Assembly: GCF_002733835.1 (NCBI RefSeq)
Contig: NZ_NVWY01000038.1
Coordinates: forward strand, 1 to 47,814
DNA length: 47,814 bases
DNA from: Alcanivorax sp.
GTDB lineage: Bacteria; Pseudomonadota; Gammaproteobacteria; Pseudomonadales; Alcanivoracaceae
Reading direction: 5' to 3'
Below the pieces are notes generated by a model. The model saw only the letters and a program-made list of their open reading frames with translations, was not told the DNA's origin and did no database searches. Positions 34,684 through 42,980 of this stretch are shown here, one piece after another. The position numbers were made by a program, and so were the translations under genes. Numbering within the stretch: the first letter of the stretch is position 1; each line of letters begins with the position of its first letter.

Positions 34684-35454
34684 ATGTTGAAACGCATTAT
34701 GGCGATGGTATTCGCCTGGGGGATATCTGCCACGGCCAGTGCCAACACTTGCCACTATGATTTTACTGCCGAACGGGGAGAAGCCTACTCACTTGACCAC
34801 ATTGTGGCTTTTGTCACCGATGAAATCCGGCCGCGGCTGGGCAATGACAATACCATCCTGGATATCCATATTACCGAGCGTTGCCCGGGCAAGCAGCCAG
34901 TGGTAAACACCCTCGGCATGAACACCAAAAATCTCTACTTGCTCACCATCAACAAACTGCCGTTGCCGGACCATATCGTTCGCTACAACAATCGCTTGCC
35001 TCTGACGCTTAACAACGCCAATTTCGAGCACACCCTCAGTTTGATCGCTGACCAGGATTTCCTGAAATTTTACGCCGAGGGGGTAACCCGGAGTTACCGG
35101 GATGTGGAGGAGGAAATTCAGCAACAGAAGATTATTAAAATGCTGGCGTTCGTGTTCGCGGAGGCCCCGCGTTTTGAAAGTGCCGAAGTCGCTTTGAACA
35201 AAACCATGGCGGGGAATTGTTCCATCCGCTGGCATGATTTTGACTTCGCGTTACATAACTGGAGCAATATGTCCCGGTTTGTGATTGAGACGGAAACAGT
35301 GGGCAAGCAGCAGTATCGCGGAGGGGGTGCGGATCAGTTGCTTGCGCCTGTGACGGTGAAGCAGGAGGCCGCTTTTTTGAAAGCCATCAAGGCGGGGGAA
35401 GACTACCGGTTTAGCCATAATGCGGTGTTCGGGCAGTATGACTATGAGTGTTGA
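34684..35454 (+). CDS. Secreted protein resembling ribosome-inactivating N-glycosidases (RIP fold)
   Basis: From ATG 34684 (GGAGGG upstream) 256 residues with a signal peptide cleaved after ATASA. The mature part carries RIP landmarks in order: YDFTAERGEAYSLDHIVAFV with IR and L after it, like the ricin and Shiga A-chain N-terminus; KNLYLLTINK (Y85, like ricin Y80); ANFEHTLSLIA (F114 in the place of Y123); FAEAPRFESAEVAL (E160 and R163, like E177/R180); and ALHNWSNMSRFV with W193, 33 residues after the glutamate (34 in ricin). Four cysteines (C23, C67, C179, C256) could form disulfides. No B-chain or delivery domain. Two lines I counted have 27 and 31 G+C of 60, lower than most neighbours, hinting at transfer. 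Homology is by eye only. Confidence 0.6.
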   Translation: MLKRIMAMVFAWGISATASANTCHYDFTAERGEAYSLDHIVAFVTDEIRPRLGNDNTILDIHITERCPGKQPVVNTLGMNTKNLYLLTINKLPLPDHIVRYNNRLPLTLNNANFEHTLSLIADQDFLKFYAEGVTRSYRDVEEEIQQQKIIKMLAFVFAEAPRFESAEVALNKTMAGNCSIRWHDFDFALHNWSNMSRFVIETETVGKQQYRGGGADQLLAPVTVKQEAAFLKAIKAGEDYRFSHNAVFGQYDYEC

Positions 35455-35579
35455 TGGGCTGATGGCCGAGCATGAAAAAAATAGTCATCAGGCTGTCGAA
35501 ACCGTAAGGGGCCAATCGATTAGATCATGAAGGCACATTGTGCCAGGACCCCCTAATGACTAATCAAGGAGACAGCGCC

Positions 35580-35984
35580 ATGACTCGAATGATCTTTGTG
35601 AACCTGCCCGTGGCGGATTTGACGGTAGCCATGAACTTTTACTCTGCACTGGGGTTTGAGAACAACCCGCAATTCACTGACGAGACGGCTGCCTGCATGG
35701 TGTGGAGCGAAGCGATCCATGTGATGCTGCTGACCCACGACAAGTGGCGGACCTTTACGGACCGGCCGATTCCACCTTCCTCTTCCAGTGAAGTGATGCT
35801 GGCGCTTTCCTTTGATAGTCGTGATGCGGTGGATGCGGTGAATGCGGCCGCTGCGGAGAACGGTGGCACTGCCGATATCAACCCGGTTCAGGATCTGGGG
35901 TTTATGTATAACCGCAACCTGGCGGACCCGGACGGGCATGTATGGGAAATGATGTGGATGGACATGGCGGCGATGGAGGGCTAG
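35580..35984 (+). CDS. VOC-fold (glyoxalase-like) protein
   Basis: From ATG 35580, AAGGAGA seven bases upstream, 134 residues with the two beta-alpha-beta units of the vicinal-oxygen-chelate fold. Visible: RMIFVNLPVADLTVAMNFYS, ALGFENNPQFTDETAACMVW, VMLALSFDSRDAVDAVNAAA, and the C-terminal NRNLADPDGHVWEMMWMD. H67-like and E129-like positions could bind a metal. It resembles the general lactoylglutathione-lyase-like proteins and is likely to act on a small molecule or antibiotic; the substrate is unknown. Stands alone before a repeat. Confidence 0.85.
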   Translation: MTRMIFVNLPVADLTVAMNFYSALGFENNPQFTDETAACMVWSEAIHVMLLTHDKWRTFTDRPIPPSSSSEVMLALSFDSRDAVDAVNAAAAENGGTADINPVQDLGFMYNRNLADPDGHVWEMMWMDMAAMEG

Positions 35985-36023
35985 TGCTGGCTCCCCGATT
36001 CCTGTCCGAGCTACGAAGCCCCT

Positions 36024-36188
36024 CTGTAGGAGTTCCCTTCCAGGGGACGAACCCGAGCCCAGGCGAGGGAAACGGGGTAGGTTTACCTCATGCCTTCATT
36101 CAGTTTGTTGAAACCTGAAGTCCCTGACCGACCTTCGATCGATTCCGTGCTTCGCACGGTTCGCCCCCTGGAAGGGAACTCCTACAGG
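36024..36188. repeat. Long inverted-repeat intergenic element, copy 2
   Basis: The left arm TGTAGGAGTTCCCTTCCAGG (36025-36051 with GGACGAA) and the right arm (36160-36188, TTCGCCCCCTGGAAGGGAAC followed by TCCTACAG) are complementary for 26 of about 27 bases. The loop holds further hairpins. It shares CTACGAAGCC and TGTAGGAG edges with the copy at 4160, but the arm centre differs (TTCCCTTCCAGGGG instead of CACCACTCGAGGTG). Confidence 0.75.
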
Positions 36189-36226
36189 GGGGAGTGTGGT
36201 TGAAGGCGTGAATCTGGAGTAAAATA

Positions 36227-36255
36227 AAAACGCCCCGCGATGCGGGGCGTTTTTC
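36227..36255. terminator. Terminator between the VOC gene and pfp
   Basis: Perfect 13-bp stem AAAAACGCCCCGC / GCGGGGCGTTTTT, three-base loop; works on both strands. 26 bases from the end of the minus-strand gene. Confidence 0.92.
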
Positions 36256-36281
36256 GTTTCGGGGTGTGGCTTAGGTGTGGC

Positions 36282-37544
36282 TTACACCTCGAAGGCGTCG
36301 TTCAGCTTCTTGGCCACCGGGGCCAGTTTCAGCTTGGCGAACTGCGGCAGGCCGTTTTTGAAAGGCGGGTAGGACTCGCCACCAATCAGCGGCTCCAGGT
36401 AGGCGCGGCCGGCAGGGGTGATGCCGAAGCCATCCTTGCTGATGTACTTGCGCGGCATTTTCTTTTCCACGTTGGCGACTTTCTTCAGTGGGGCTTCGCC
36501 GATGGTCCAGCTGTACTTTTTGGTGTCCTTGCGAACCACGGTGGGCATGACCGCATTCTTGCCGGCCACGGCGAATTCCACCGCGGCACGGCCCACGGCG
36601 TAGGCCTGCTCCACGTCGGTGGCGGAGGCAATGTGGCGTGCTGCCCGCTGCAGGTAGTCGCTCACCGCCCAGTGGTATTTGTAGCCCAGTTTGTCTTTCA
36701 CCATCTGTGCAATGACCGGCGCCACGCCGCCCAGCTGCTTGTGGCCGAAGGCGTCGGTGTTGCCGGCGTCGGCCAGGAAGGTGCCGTCTTCGTAACGGGC
36801 GCCTTCGGAGACCACGATCACGCAGTAACCGGCTTTCTTGACGGTGGCGTCCACCTTCTTCATGAAGGCGGCCTTGTCGAAAGCAATTTCCGGGAACAGG
36901 ATCAGGTGCGGCGCATCATCGGCGTCTTCCTTGGCCAGGCCGGCGGATGCGGCAATCCAGCCCGCGTGGCGGCCCATGACTTCCATCACGAACACCTTGG
37001 TGGAGGTGGCGCACATGCTGGCCACGTCCAGGGCGGCTTCGCGGCAGCTCACTGCGGTGTATTTGGCTACGGAGCCGAAACCCGGGCTCACGTCGGTGAA
37101 GGGCAGGTCGTTGTCCACGGTCTTGGGTACGTGGATGGCCTGAATCGGGTAACCCATCTTCTCCGACAGCTGGGAGACTTTCAGGCAGGTGTCGGCGGAG
37201 TCGCCACCACCGTTGTAGAAGAAGTAGCCGATGTTGTGTGCCTTGAAGACTTCGATCAGGCGCTCGTATTCGCGCTGGGAGGTCTTCAGGTCTTTCAGTT
37301 TGTAGCGGCAGGAGCCGAAGGCGCCGCCGGGGGTGTGCTTGAGCGCTTCAATGGCGCTTTTGCTTTCTTTGCTGGTATCGATCAGCTCTTCAGTGAGTGC
37401 GCCGATGATGCCGTTTCGGCCGGCGTAGACCTTGCCGATGACATCCTTGTTTTCCCGGGCGGCTTCGATAACGCCGGCGGCGGAAGCATTGATGACAGCG
37501 GTGACACCGCCGGACTGAGCGTAGAAAGCATTTTTACGCGCCAT
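36282..37544 (-). CDS. pfp: 6-phosphofructokinase, PPi-dependent type
   Basis: Interconverts fructose-6-phosphate and fructose-1,6-bisphosphate. It has 420 residues, longer than the 320 of ATP enzymes. Visible: AQSGGVTAVINASAAGVIEA, NGGGDSADTC at 111-120 and PKTVDNDLPF at 140-149, and MEVMGRHAGWIAASAGLA. The lysine in PKTVDND and the acidic residue after GGG point to pyrophosphate rather than ATP as donor (ATP enzymes have PGTIDND), based on family knowledge. The enzyme would then be reversible and could serve gluconeogenesis. It stands alone and is preceded by a terminator on its 3' side. Confidence 0.9.
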   Translation of the reverse strand: MARKNAFYAQSGGVTAVINASAAGVIEAARENKDVIGKVYAGRNGIIGALTEELIDTSKESKSAIEALKHTPGGAFGSCRYKLKDLKTSQREYERLIEVFKAHNIGYFFYNGGGDSADTCLKVSQLSEKMGYPIQAIHVPKTVDNDLPFTDVSPGFGSVAKYTAVSCREAALDVASMCATSTKVFVMEVMGRHAGWIAASAGLAKEDADDAPHLILFPEIAFDKAAFMKKVDATVKKAGYCVIVVSEGARYEDGTFLADAGNTDAFGHKQLGGVAPVIAQMVKDKLGYKYHWAVSDYLQRAARHIASATDVEQAYAVGRAAVEFAVAGKNAVMPTVVRKDTKKYSWTIGEAPLKKVANVEKKMPRKYISKDGFGITPAGRAYLEPLIGGESYPPFKNGLPQFAKLKLAPVAKKLNDAFEV

Positions 37545-37732
37545 GTGAGACCCCTTGATTCAATTTGCGTGCATTCTAGCGAAGCAGGCCATGAAACACA
37601 CCCGCAGTTGTCGGACGAAAAAGACAAGCCAGGCGCTTCCAGCTGCGAGACGCGGGATGGGTAGGTGCCTGCCTGGTGCGCTGTGCCCGCGATACTAAGA
37701 GGGAGGAGGGGAGTAACGGCAGTGGTTTTATG

Positions 37733-37771
37733 TTTTCTAGTAGCTGGAAGCTGGCATCTAGTAGCTGTTTC
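37733..37771. repeat. TAGTAGCTG repeat upstream of a membrane protein gene
   Basis: TTTTCTAGTAGCTGGAAGCT followed by GGCATCTAGTAGCTG: CTAGTAGCTG occurs twice 22 bases apart with GGAAGCTGG between. The gap 37545-37807 otherwise shows only CCAGCTGCGAGACG-like fragments. Confidence 0.55.
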
Positions 37772-37807
37772 TCCCCGGCTCTGAAAGAATAGCGGCCCGG
37801 AGGATCC

Positions 37808-38332
37808 ATGACTGTATTGATGACCCTGTTTTGGCGGTTGGCCATATTTCGTGCCAGCCCGGAGAATGCCCCGTATTCTCCATCGTTGCTGGCGCTGGTG
37901 CTGGCCGGCTGGTTTGTGTTGCAGCTACTGGTGGGCAGCCTGCAGACCGCATTGCCCATTGGCGTGTTGGTGAGCAGCCAGTTGCTGTCGTTGGCGGTGG
38001 TGCTGGCGGGCACAGGCCTGTTGCTATCGTTCAAGGGGCTGCAGGGGCGCTGGTTGCAGACCGCTCTGTCGTTGGTGGGGGTGGATGTGATTCTGACCCT
38101 CATGAGCCTGCCGTTGCTGGCAGTGAATACCAGCATGGAGCAGTCGCTGAGTGCTATCGAGTTGCTGTATCTGGTGCTGGTGAGCTGGCAGTTGGCGGCG
38201 CAGAGTTTTATCTACCATCGCTCCCTGAATGTGGGGCCCTTCCTTGGGCTCGGGGTGGCCATGACGTTGCTGGTAGCCAGTTATGCGGGTGTGGTGCTGT
38301 TGTTGCCTGAGGTGGTGACGGGCCCAGGCTGA
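37808..38332 (+). CDS. Hypothetical inner-membrane protein
   Basis: Protein of 174 residues, GGAGG ahead of the ATG. Five hydrophobic segments: around 28-48, 52-72, 85-105, 116-136 and 146-168. The N-terminus (MTVLMTLFWRLAIFRASPEN) is amphipathic and cytoplasmic. No catalytic motif is visible; the layout recalls Yip1-like small membrane proteins but I cannot assign a family. It lies between the pfp gene and the foldase gene, convergent to the latter, and is probably transcribed alone. Confidence 0.7.
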   Translation: MTVLMTLFWRLAIFRASPENAPYSPSLLALVLAGWFVLQLLVGSLQTALPIGVLVSSQLLSLAVVLAGTGLLLSFKGLQGRWLQTALSLVGVDVILTLMSLPLLAVNTSMEQSLSAIELLYLVLVSWQLAAQSFIYHRSLNVGPFLGLGVAMTLLVASYAGVVLLLPEVVTGPG

Positions 38333-38476
38333 GTGGCAGTCGGCATCTGATCCAGTGATCCGGGCAGTACTGGCAAAACAGCGAATGAGGGAGCGCAACA
38401 ACCTTTCCTTCTCTCATCCTGCCCGCCGGTTATGTAGGCGCTGTCGGATAGTCGGGCCATTCTGCCGCGTTGCTGA

Positions 38477-39481
38477 TTAATTGAGGCGATCCAGTGCGGC
38501 GGCACGTTGCTGCTCGCTGGCGTTAAAGAGGCGAGCTCGCAGGGCATCCAGCTGTTCTTTTTTGTCGTCGCTGCTCAGGGCGGCGTGATTGATCTGGTCT
38601 CGCTGCTGCGTGTAATTCTGATAACGGTGTCGCCAGGCCTGACGCTCTGCCTCCAGTGCCTGCAGACGCAGGGCGGCGGCATCGCCGAATTGCTGCTGCC
38701 GGAATGCATACAGCTCCTCGGCACTGGCTCCCTCTTGTTTCATCGACTGTTCCCGGGCCGGAAGGTGCTGCAGGTCATACTGCTGCTGGTATTGCTTTGC
38801 CAGCGCCTGTGGAAGGGTGCTGCGAAGGGCTCTCAGGGCTGCCGTCTTTTCCTCATCGGAACGGTCTGAGGTCATGATGTCGTGCCGCTCCAGGCTGAAC
38901 CGGTCGTAGCGATCTTCGTCGGCGAACAGGGTATTGGCGGTATCGGCGCCGAAGGTCTCTTGGCGTAGTTGTTGACGCATTTGCAGTTTACGGCGGATGT
39001 CGTCATCGCCATTACCGGAATAATGGGCGGCGTAATCGCCGCTGGCGAATGCGGTGCGGTAATGGTGATAGCGGTCAAGCAGGTCAAGCAGGTCAGCAGC
39101 GGCGATGGCGCCGGCGTTTTGTCGTGCCCATTGCTCCATCAGTTTACGGATTGTCGCGTCCGGCATTTCTCCACTCAGGGAAAGAAAGTAATCCATGATC
39201 GCCTTGCTGCTGCTGTTTGCGATCAGGTGACCCTGTGAGTCGGTCATGAGTTTGCCGGGAACCTGTGTGCCCGATAAGGAGGTATTGGCCAGTACGTCGG
39301 AGAACGCCGGTTTGGCAATGCCGGGTGACTCGGTGGCCGGCCTGTGGGTGTGGCTGGCCTGCGCATCGGGTTGATGTTGTGCCGGTTGAGCATGCTGGGG
39401 TACAGGAATACGTTTGAGCCCCCAGAATACCCCGGTGGCCAATACAAAGACGGTGGCCAGAAGTGCAAGTGTGCGTGTCAT
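38477..39481 (-). CDS. lifO: Lipase-specific foldase (Lif)
   Basis: Membrane-anchored periplasmic chaperone needed to fold family I lipases. From ATG 39481, 334 residues: N-terminal anchor (RTLALLATVFVLATGVFW), proline/alanine-rich spacer (about 25-70), then a long alpha-helical domain of charged helices. The Lif motif appears as KAIMDYFLSLSGE with the conserved arginine of RxxFDY replaced by lysine. Later parts such as RALRSTLPQALAKQYQQQ and RHRYQNYTQQRDQINHAAL are typical. It follows the lipase gene after 59 bases in the usual lip-lif order. Confidence 0.88.
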   Translation of the reverse strand: MTRTLALLATVFVLATGVFWGLKRIPVPQHAQPAQHQPDAQASHTHRPATESPGIAKPAFSDVLANTSLSGTQVPGKLMTDSQGHLIANSSSKAIMDYFLSLSGEMPDATIRKLMEQWARQNAGAIAAADLLDLLDRYHHYRTAFASGDYAAHYSGNGDDDIRRKLQMRQQLRQETFGADTANTLFADEDRYDRFSLERHDIMTSDRSDEEKTAALRALRSTLPQALAKQYQQQYDLQHLPAREQSMKQEGASAEELYAFRQQQFGDAAALRLQALEAERQAWRHRYQNYTQQRDQINHAALSSDDKKEQLDALRARLFNASEQQRAAALDRLN

Positions 39482-39503
39482 GGTCTTGTCTCGATCCGGA
39501 TTG

Positions 39504-39531
39504 CCCCGCAGGAAAGCCGGTCCCTGCGGGG
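39504..39531 (-). promoter_or_regulatory. Intercistronic hairpin between lipase and foldase
   Basis: CCCCGCAGG / CCTGCGGGG (39504-39512 with 39523-39531), ten-base loop, without T-run. It may lower foldase expression relative to lipase or protect the lipase mRNA end. Confidence 0.55.
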
Positions 39532-39540
39532 AGGGTTGCG

Positions 39541-40497
39541 TTACAGGCCAGCGTTTTTCAGGCGGTTGGCCTGATTGCGGTATAACGTTTTCGGGTCGGT
39601 TTCCCAGCCCATCAGGCCGAACAGCTGGCGGATGGCATCCGCGTGGTTGTGGCGGTAGTTGTGGCGAATGGGTTTGCCCAGGTACATGCCGCACAGGGGC
39701 AATACACCGTCATGCTTGACGCCGGAAGGGAAGGCAAACTGGGTGACGGTGACCAGCAGGCTGTCGAAGGGGTCGAACAGGTTGGTGTGCACGCCGGTAC
39801 CGCCCCAGGACCAGTAGCGCACACCATTGACGGAATGCTGGCCGCTGGTGCCACAGGCAGAGCTGGGCATGGCCTGGGGGTAGCGTTGATTGAACGCGGC
39901 CATGCCTGCGGTGGTGGAATCGGCGAGTACTGCCGTGGCGGACTGGTCATTGGCATTGGGGCCGCCGGATGCCATTTCCCACAGGGCGCCAAACCCCCCG
40001 GCGATCATGTCGGCGAGCCCTTCCGATACGCTGCCTTCAGGCAGTACTCCACGAATGATATCGGCAACCCGGGTACCGCGGTTCTCACCGTGCACGGAGG
40101 TAACCGACGCCACCAGATCCGGGCGCACTGCTGCCACATAGCGGGCGGTGGGGGCGCCCTGTGAGTGAGCGATCAGGTTGGCTTTTTGCGCCCCGGTGAC
40201 GGCCAGGTAGTTTTCGATCTGGGTAATCAGTTCTTCACCACGGTATTCATTGCTTTGCAGGGCACTGACGTTGCTTTCGTACACATCCGCACCGTAGTCG
40301 CGCATGTCATCGGCGATACCGTAGAAATAATCGATACCGGCAATGTCATCGAACGCGATGATGCCACCCACCAGAACGATGGGGTAGCGGGTGTCGGCGT
40401 AGCGTGTGTCTTTTCCGAACCAGGACCAGGCATGGGCCTGGCTGGTGCTTAATATCAGAACGGTGGCCATGATCAGGCCACGGGCGATGATCGACAT
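39541..40497 (-). CDS. lipA: Secreted triacylglycerol lipase, family I.1/I.2
   Basis: Extracellular alpha/beta-hydrolase; 318 residues from ATG 40497 (AGGAG upstream) with signal peptide to about QAHA. Catalytic triad by alignment with Pseudomonas LipA: S112 in AHSQGAP, D263 in KHDGVLPLCG and H285 in NYRHNHADAIRQLFG. The cysteine pair C215 and C269 forms the usual disulfide. C-terminus NRLKNAGL matches LipA (NRLKNASL). It is followed by its foldase gene. It would be exported by Sec and type II secretion (established for the family). Upstream lie a TATAGT box and a perfect CRP site. Confidence 0.93.
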   Translation of the reverse strand: MSIIARGLIMATVLILSTSQAHAWSWFGKDTRYADTRYPIVLVGGIIAFDDIAGIDYFYGIADDMRDYGADVYESNVSALQSNEYRGEELITQIENYLAVTGAQKANLIAHSQGAPTARYVAAVRPDLVASVTSVHGENRGTRVADIIRGVLPEGSVSEGLADMIAGGFGALWEMASGGPNANDQSATAVLADSTTAGMAAFNQRYPQAMPSSACGTSGQHSVNGVRYWSWGGTGVHTNLFDPFDSLLVTVTQFAFPSGVKHDGVLPLCGMYLGKPIRHNYRHNHADAIRQLFGLMGWETDPKTLYRNQANRLKNAGL

Positions 40498-40564
40498 GTT
40501 TGTTCTCCTGTTTATTAGAATGCAGCCGGCGCCATGGCTGCTGGTTTTGTTTGTCGACGACTGG

Positions 40565-40570
40565 ACTATA
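40565..40570 (-). promoter_or_regulatory. -10 box of the lipase operon
   Basis: TATAGT on the minus strand. No -35 match 17 bases upstream, as expected for an activator-dependent promoter. The start would be near 40558, about 82 bases from the centre of the CRP site. Confidence 0.45.
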
Positions 40571-40632
40571 GGAAGGTTTGGTGATACTGACTTGTAGGAA
40601 TGGGGCGTGGTCGAATCGGGTTTTTGGCGCAC

Positions 40633-40648
40633 TGTGACGGGATTCACA
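40633..40648. promoter_or_regulatory. CRP/Vfr binding site TGTGA-N6-TCACA
   Basis: TGTGACGGGATTCACA, both half-sites perfect and correctly spaced. It lies in the 209-base region between the divergent lipase and AraC genes. The regulator encoded at 1743-2372 keeps the residues needed to read it. Confidence 0.75.
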
Positions 40649-40706
40649 GGCACTACTGATTCGATGCAGTAAGTCTGCAAAGACTGTTTTTCAGTCGAGA
40701 AAAAAT

Positions 40707-41540
40707 ATGGAAGACAAGAATAATAATCTGAATGAACAAGCCGACGTGCCACCTTCCACGTTGTATCTGTGGCGTTTGAGAACGCTCTATGTGGGCTATC
40801 TCGGCAGCCGTATTACTTTTTCAGCCGGGGCGCATACCCTGTTGTTTGGCCTGGAAGATGACGTGTTGCTTGACGTAAGCGGAGAGAGATTTCGTGCTCG
40901 AACGCTGTTGTTGCCTGCCGGTGTCTCGTTTACCGCTGATCCGCAGGGAAAGCAGATTGCCTGTTGTTTTCTGGATCCGCTGGGCCGGGATTATTTGTTT
41001 CATCAGCGTTTGATGCAATGGCGCGAGCCCGGCTTTTACTCTGATTCTTCGCTGCAGGGCAGGCAGCTGTCGGTACTGAAGCAGGCATATCGCGATAGCC
41101 TGGATGCCGATGAAGTGTATGGGCAGTTAGCAGATCTGCTTTTCCCCGCAGCCAGTACCGAGGTAGAAGGGTTCAGGCCGGATGCCCGCATTGCCCGCAT
41201 TATCGAGCTGATCCGTTCGGACCCGGCACAGAATTATTCCAATGAGGATCTTGCCAGCCAGGTGGGGTTGTCAGGGGCGCGTCTGCAGCGCGTGTTCAAG
41301 GATGCCACCGGGATCCCTATCCGCCGCTACCGCCTGTGGCACCGCTTGTTTGTGACCTCGACGATGATGTCCATGGGCAGTTCGCTCACGGATGCGGCGC
41401 TGACGGCGGGGTTTTCCGATTCGTCCCATTTGTCCCATGTATTTCAGAATATGCTGGGCATGTCCCCTTCCGCCATGCTCGGCCATTCGCGCAGGAACCG
41501 GGTGCTGGTCGGGGCGGGAGAGCCTGGCGAGCAGGCTTGA
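40707..41540 (+). CDS. AraC-family regulator divergent from the lipase operon
   Basis: Protein of 277 residues. The N-terminal half (about 20-150) looks like a cupin-type sensor (TLYVGYLGSRITFSAGAHTL), with a cysteine pair C95-C96. The C-terminal AraC DNA-binding domain (about 165-265) shows YSNEDLASQVGLSGARLQRV and LTDAALTAGFSDSSHLSHVF followed by QNMLGMSPS. Divergent from lipA, so a lipase activator role is plausible (inference). ATG at 40707 is preceded only by GAGAAAAAAT, a poor ribosome site. Confidence 0.87.
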   Translation: MEDKNNNLNEQADVPPSTLYLWRLRTLYVGYLGSRITFSAGAHTLLFGLEDDVLLDVSGERFRARTLLLPAGVSFTADPQGKQIACCFLDPLGRDYLFHQRLMQWREPGFYSDSSLQGRQLSVLKQAYRDSLDADEVYGQLADLLFPAASTEVEGFRPDARIARIIELIRSDPAQNYSNEDLASQVGLSGARLQRVFKDATGIPIRRYRLWHRLFVTSTMMSMGSSLTDAALTAGFSDSSHLSHVFQNMLGMSPSAMLGHSRRNRVLVGAGEPGEQA

Positions 41541-41624
41541 GGTGAATTCCGCTGCGCAGCCTCTTCACCTTGTAGCCCCTTGCCGTTATGGTGCAGGGAA
41601 TCTTAATGTTGGCAGTTCCTTCCC

Positions 41625-42977
41625 ATGCATATTCATATTCTTGGTATTTGCGGCACTTTCATGGGGTCGCTGGCGCAGCTGGTAAAGGCCCAGGGGCATC
41701 ACGTCACCGGCAGCGACCTGAACGTCTACCCGCCCATGAGTGATCAGCTGGAAGCGGCCGGTATTACCCTGACCCAGGGATATGACCCTGCCCAGCTGGA
41801 GCCTGCGCCGGATCTGGTGGTGGTCGGCAATGCGCTGAGTCGTGGCAACCCGGCAGTGGAAGCGGTGCTGGATCGCGGTTTGCCGTATACCTCCGGGGCA
41901 CAGTTACTCGAAGAGGTGGTGCTTCCCGGCCGTTGGGTGATGGCGGTGTCCGGCACCCACGGCAAGACCACCACCAGTTCCATGCTGGCCTGGATTTTGG
42001 AATACGCGGGCTTAAATCCCGGTTACCTGATCGGCGGTGTGCCAGGTAATTTTGGTGTGTCTGCCCGGCTGGGCGAGACGCCTTTTTTTGTGGTGGAGGC
42101 GGACGAGTACGACACGGCATTTTTCGATAAGCGCAGCAAGTTTGTGCACTACCGCCCCCGTACCGTGATCCTCAATAATCTGGAATTTGATCACGCGGAT
42201 ATCTTTGCGGATCTGGCGGCAATCCAGACCCAGTTCCATCATCTGATTCGCACCGTGCCTTCCTCCGGGCGGTTGATTCTGCCTAACGGTGAAACAGCAC
42301 TGGAAGAGACGCTGGATCAGGGATGCTGGAGTGAAGTGGAGCGTTTCGGCGAAGACCAAGCGCTGGGCTATCGTCTGGATCAGGACGACGGCTCGGTCTT
42401 TACCGTGCTGGAAAACGGCGAGCCAGTGGCACAGGTGCGTTGGGATCAGACTGGCCGTCACAGTGTGAACAATGGCATGGCCGCGTTACTGGCCGCCCGC
42501 CATGTGGGCGTGGCCCTGGCCGATGGCGCCGCAGCGTTATCGGAATTTGTGGGTGTGAAGCGGCGCATGGAGCTACGCGGCGAGGTGAGCGGTGTGCGGG
42601 TGTACGACGACTTTGCCCACCATCCCACGGCCATTGCCACGACCCTGGATGGCCTGCGACGCAAGGTAGGCGACGGCAAGATTCTCGCCATTATCGAACC
42701 TCGCTCCAACACCATGCGGCTGGGAAATCACAAGGCGGCGTTGGCTGGCAGCACCGTCTGCGCCGATGAGGTAATCTGGTATCAGCCACCGGGCCTGGAC
42801 TGGTCGCTGGATTCGGTGCTCAGCGAGTCGCCAGTGCCCGCATCGGTCAGTGAATCGCTGGATGAGATTGTGGCCAAAGTAGTGAGCCACAAAGGTGAGC
42901 CGTTGAATGTGGTGGTGATGAGCAACGGCGGGTTTGGCGGCATTCACCAGAAACTGCTGGATGCGTTGGCTGAATAA
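41625..42977 (+). CDS. mpl: UDP-MurNAc:L-Ala-gamma-D-Glu-meso-DAP ligase Mpl
   Basis: Recycles cell-wall tripeptide by joining it to UDP-MurNAc. It has 450 residues, the normal size (E. coli 457), a three-domain Mur ligase. Visible: IHILGICGTFMGSLAQLVKA (UDP-sugar fold), ATP loop VSGTHGKTTTSSMLAWILEY, VVEADEYDTAFFDKRSKFVH, ILNNLEFDHADIFADL, VYDDFAHHPTAIATTLDGLR, and IEPRSNTMRLGNHK. UbiX follows two genes later, as in Pseudomonas. Confidence 0.97.
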   Translation: MHIHILGICGTFMGSLAQLVKAQGHHVTGSDLNVYPPMSDQLEAAGITLTQGYDPAQLEPAPDLVVVGNALSRGNPAVEAVLDRGLPYTSGAQLLEEVVLPGRWVMAVSGTHGKTTTSSMLAWILEYAGLNPGYLIGGVPGNFGVSARLGETPFFVVEADEYDTAFFDKRSKFVHYRPRTVILNNLEFDHADIFADLAAIQTQFHHLIRTVPSSGRLILPNGETALEETLDQGCWSEVERFGEDQALGYRLDQDDGSVFTVLENGEPVAQVRWDQTGRHSVNNGMAALLAARHVGVALADGAAALSEFVGVKRRMELRGEVSGVRVYDDFAHHPTAIATTLDGLRRKVGDGKILAIIEPRSNTMRLGNHKAALAGSTVCADEVIWYQPPGLDWSLDSVLSESPVPASVSESLDEIVAKVVSHKGEPLNVVVMSNGGFGGIHQKLLDALAE

Positions 42978-42980
42978 ACG

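Noticed and set aside
40498..40752. Longer N-terminus for the lipase (frame open to 40752)
   Set aside because: It would overlap the divergent AraC gene and remove the signal peptide from the N-terminus; ATG 40497 has AGGAG and a proper signal peptide.
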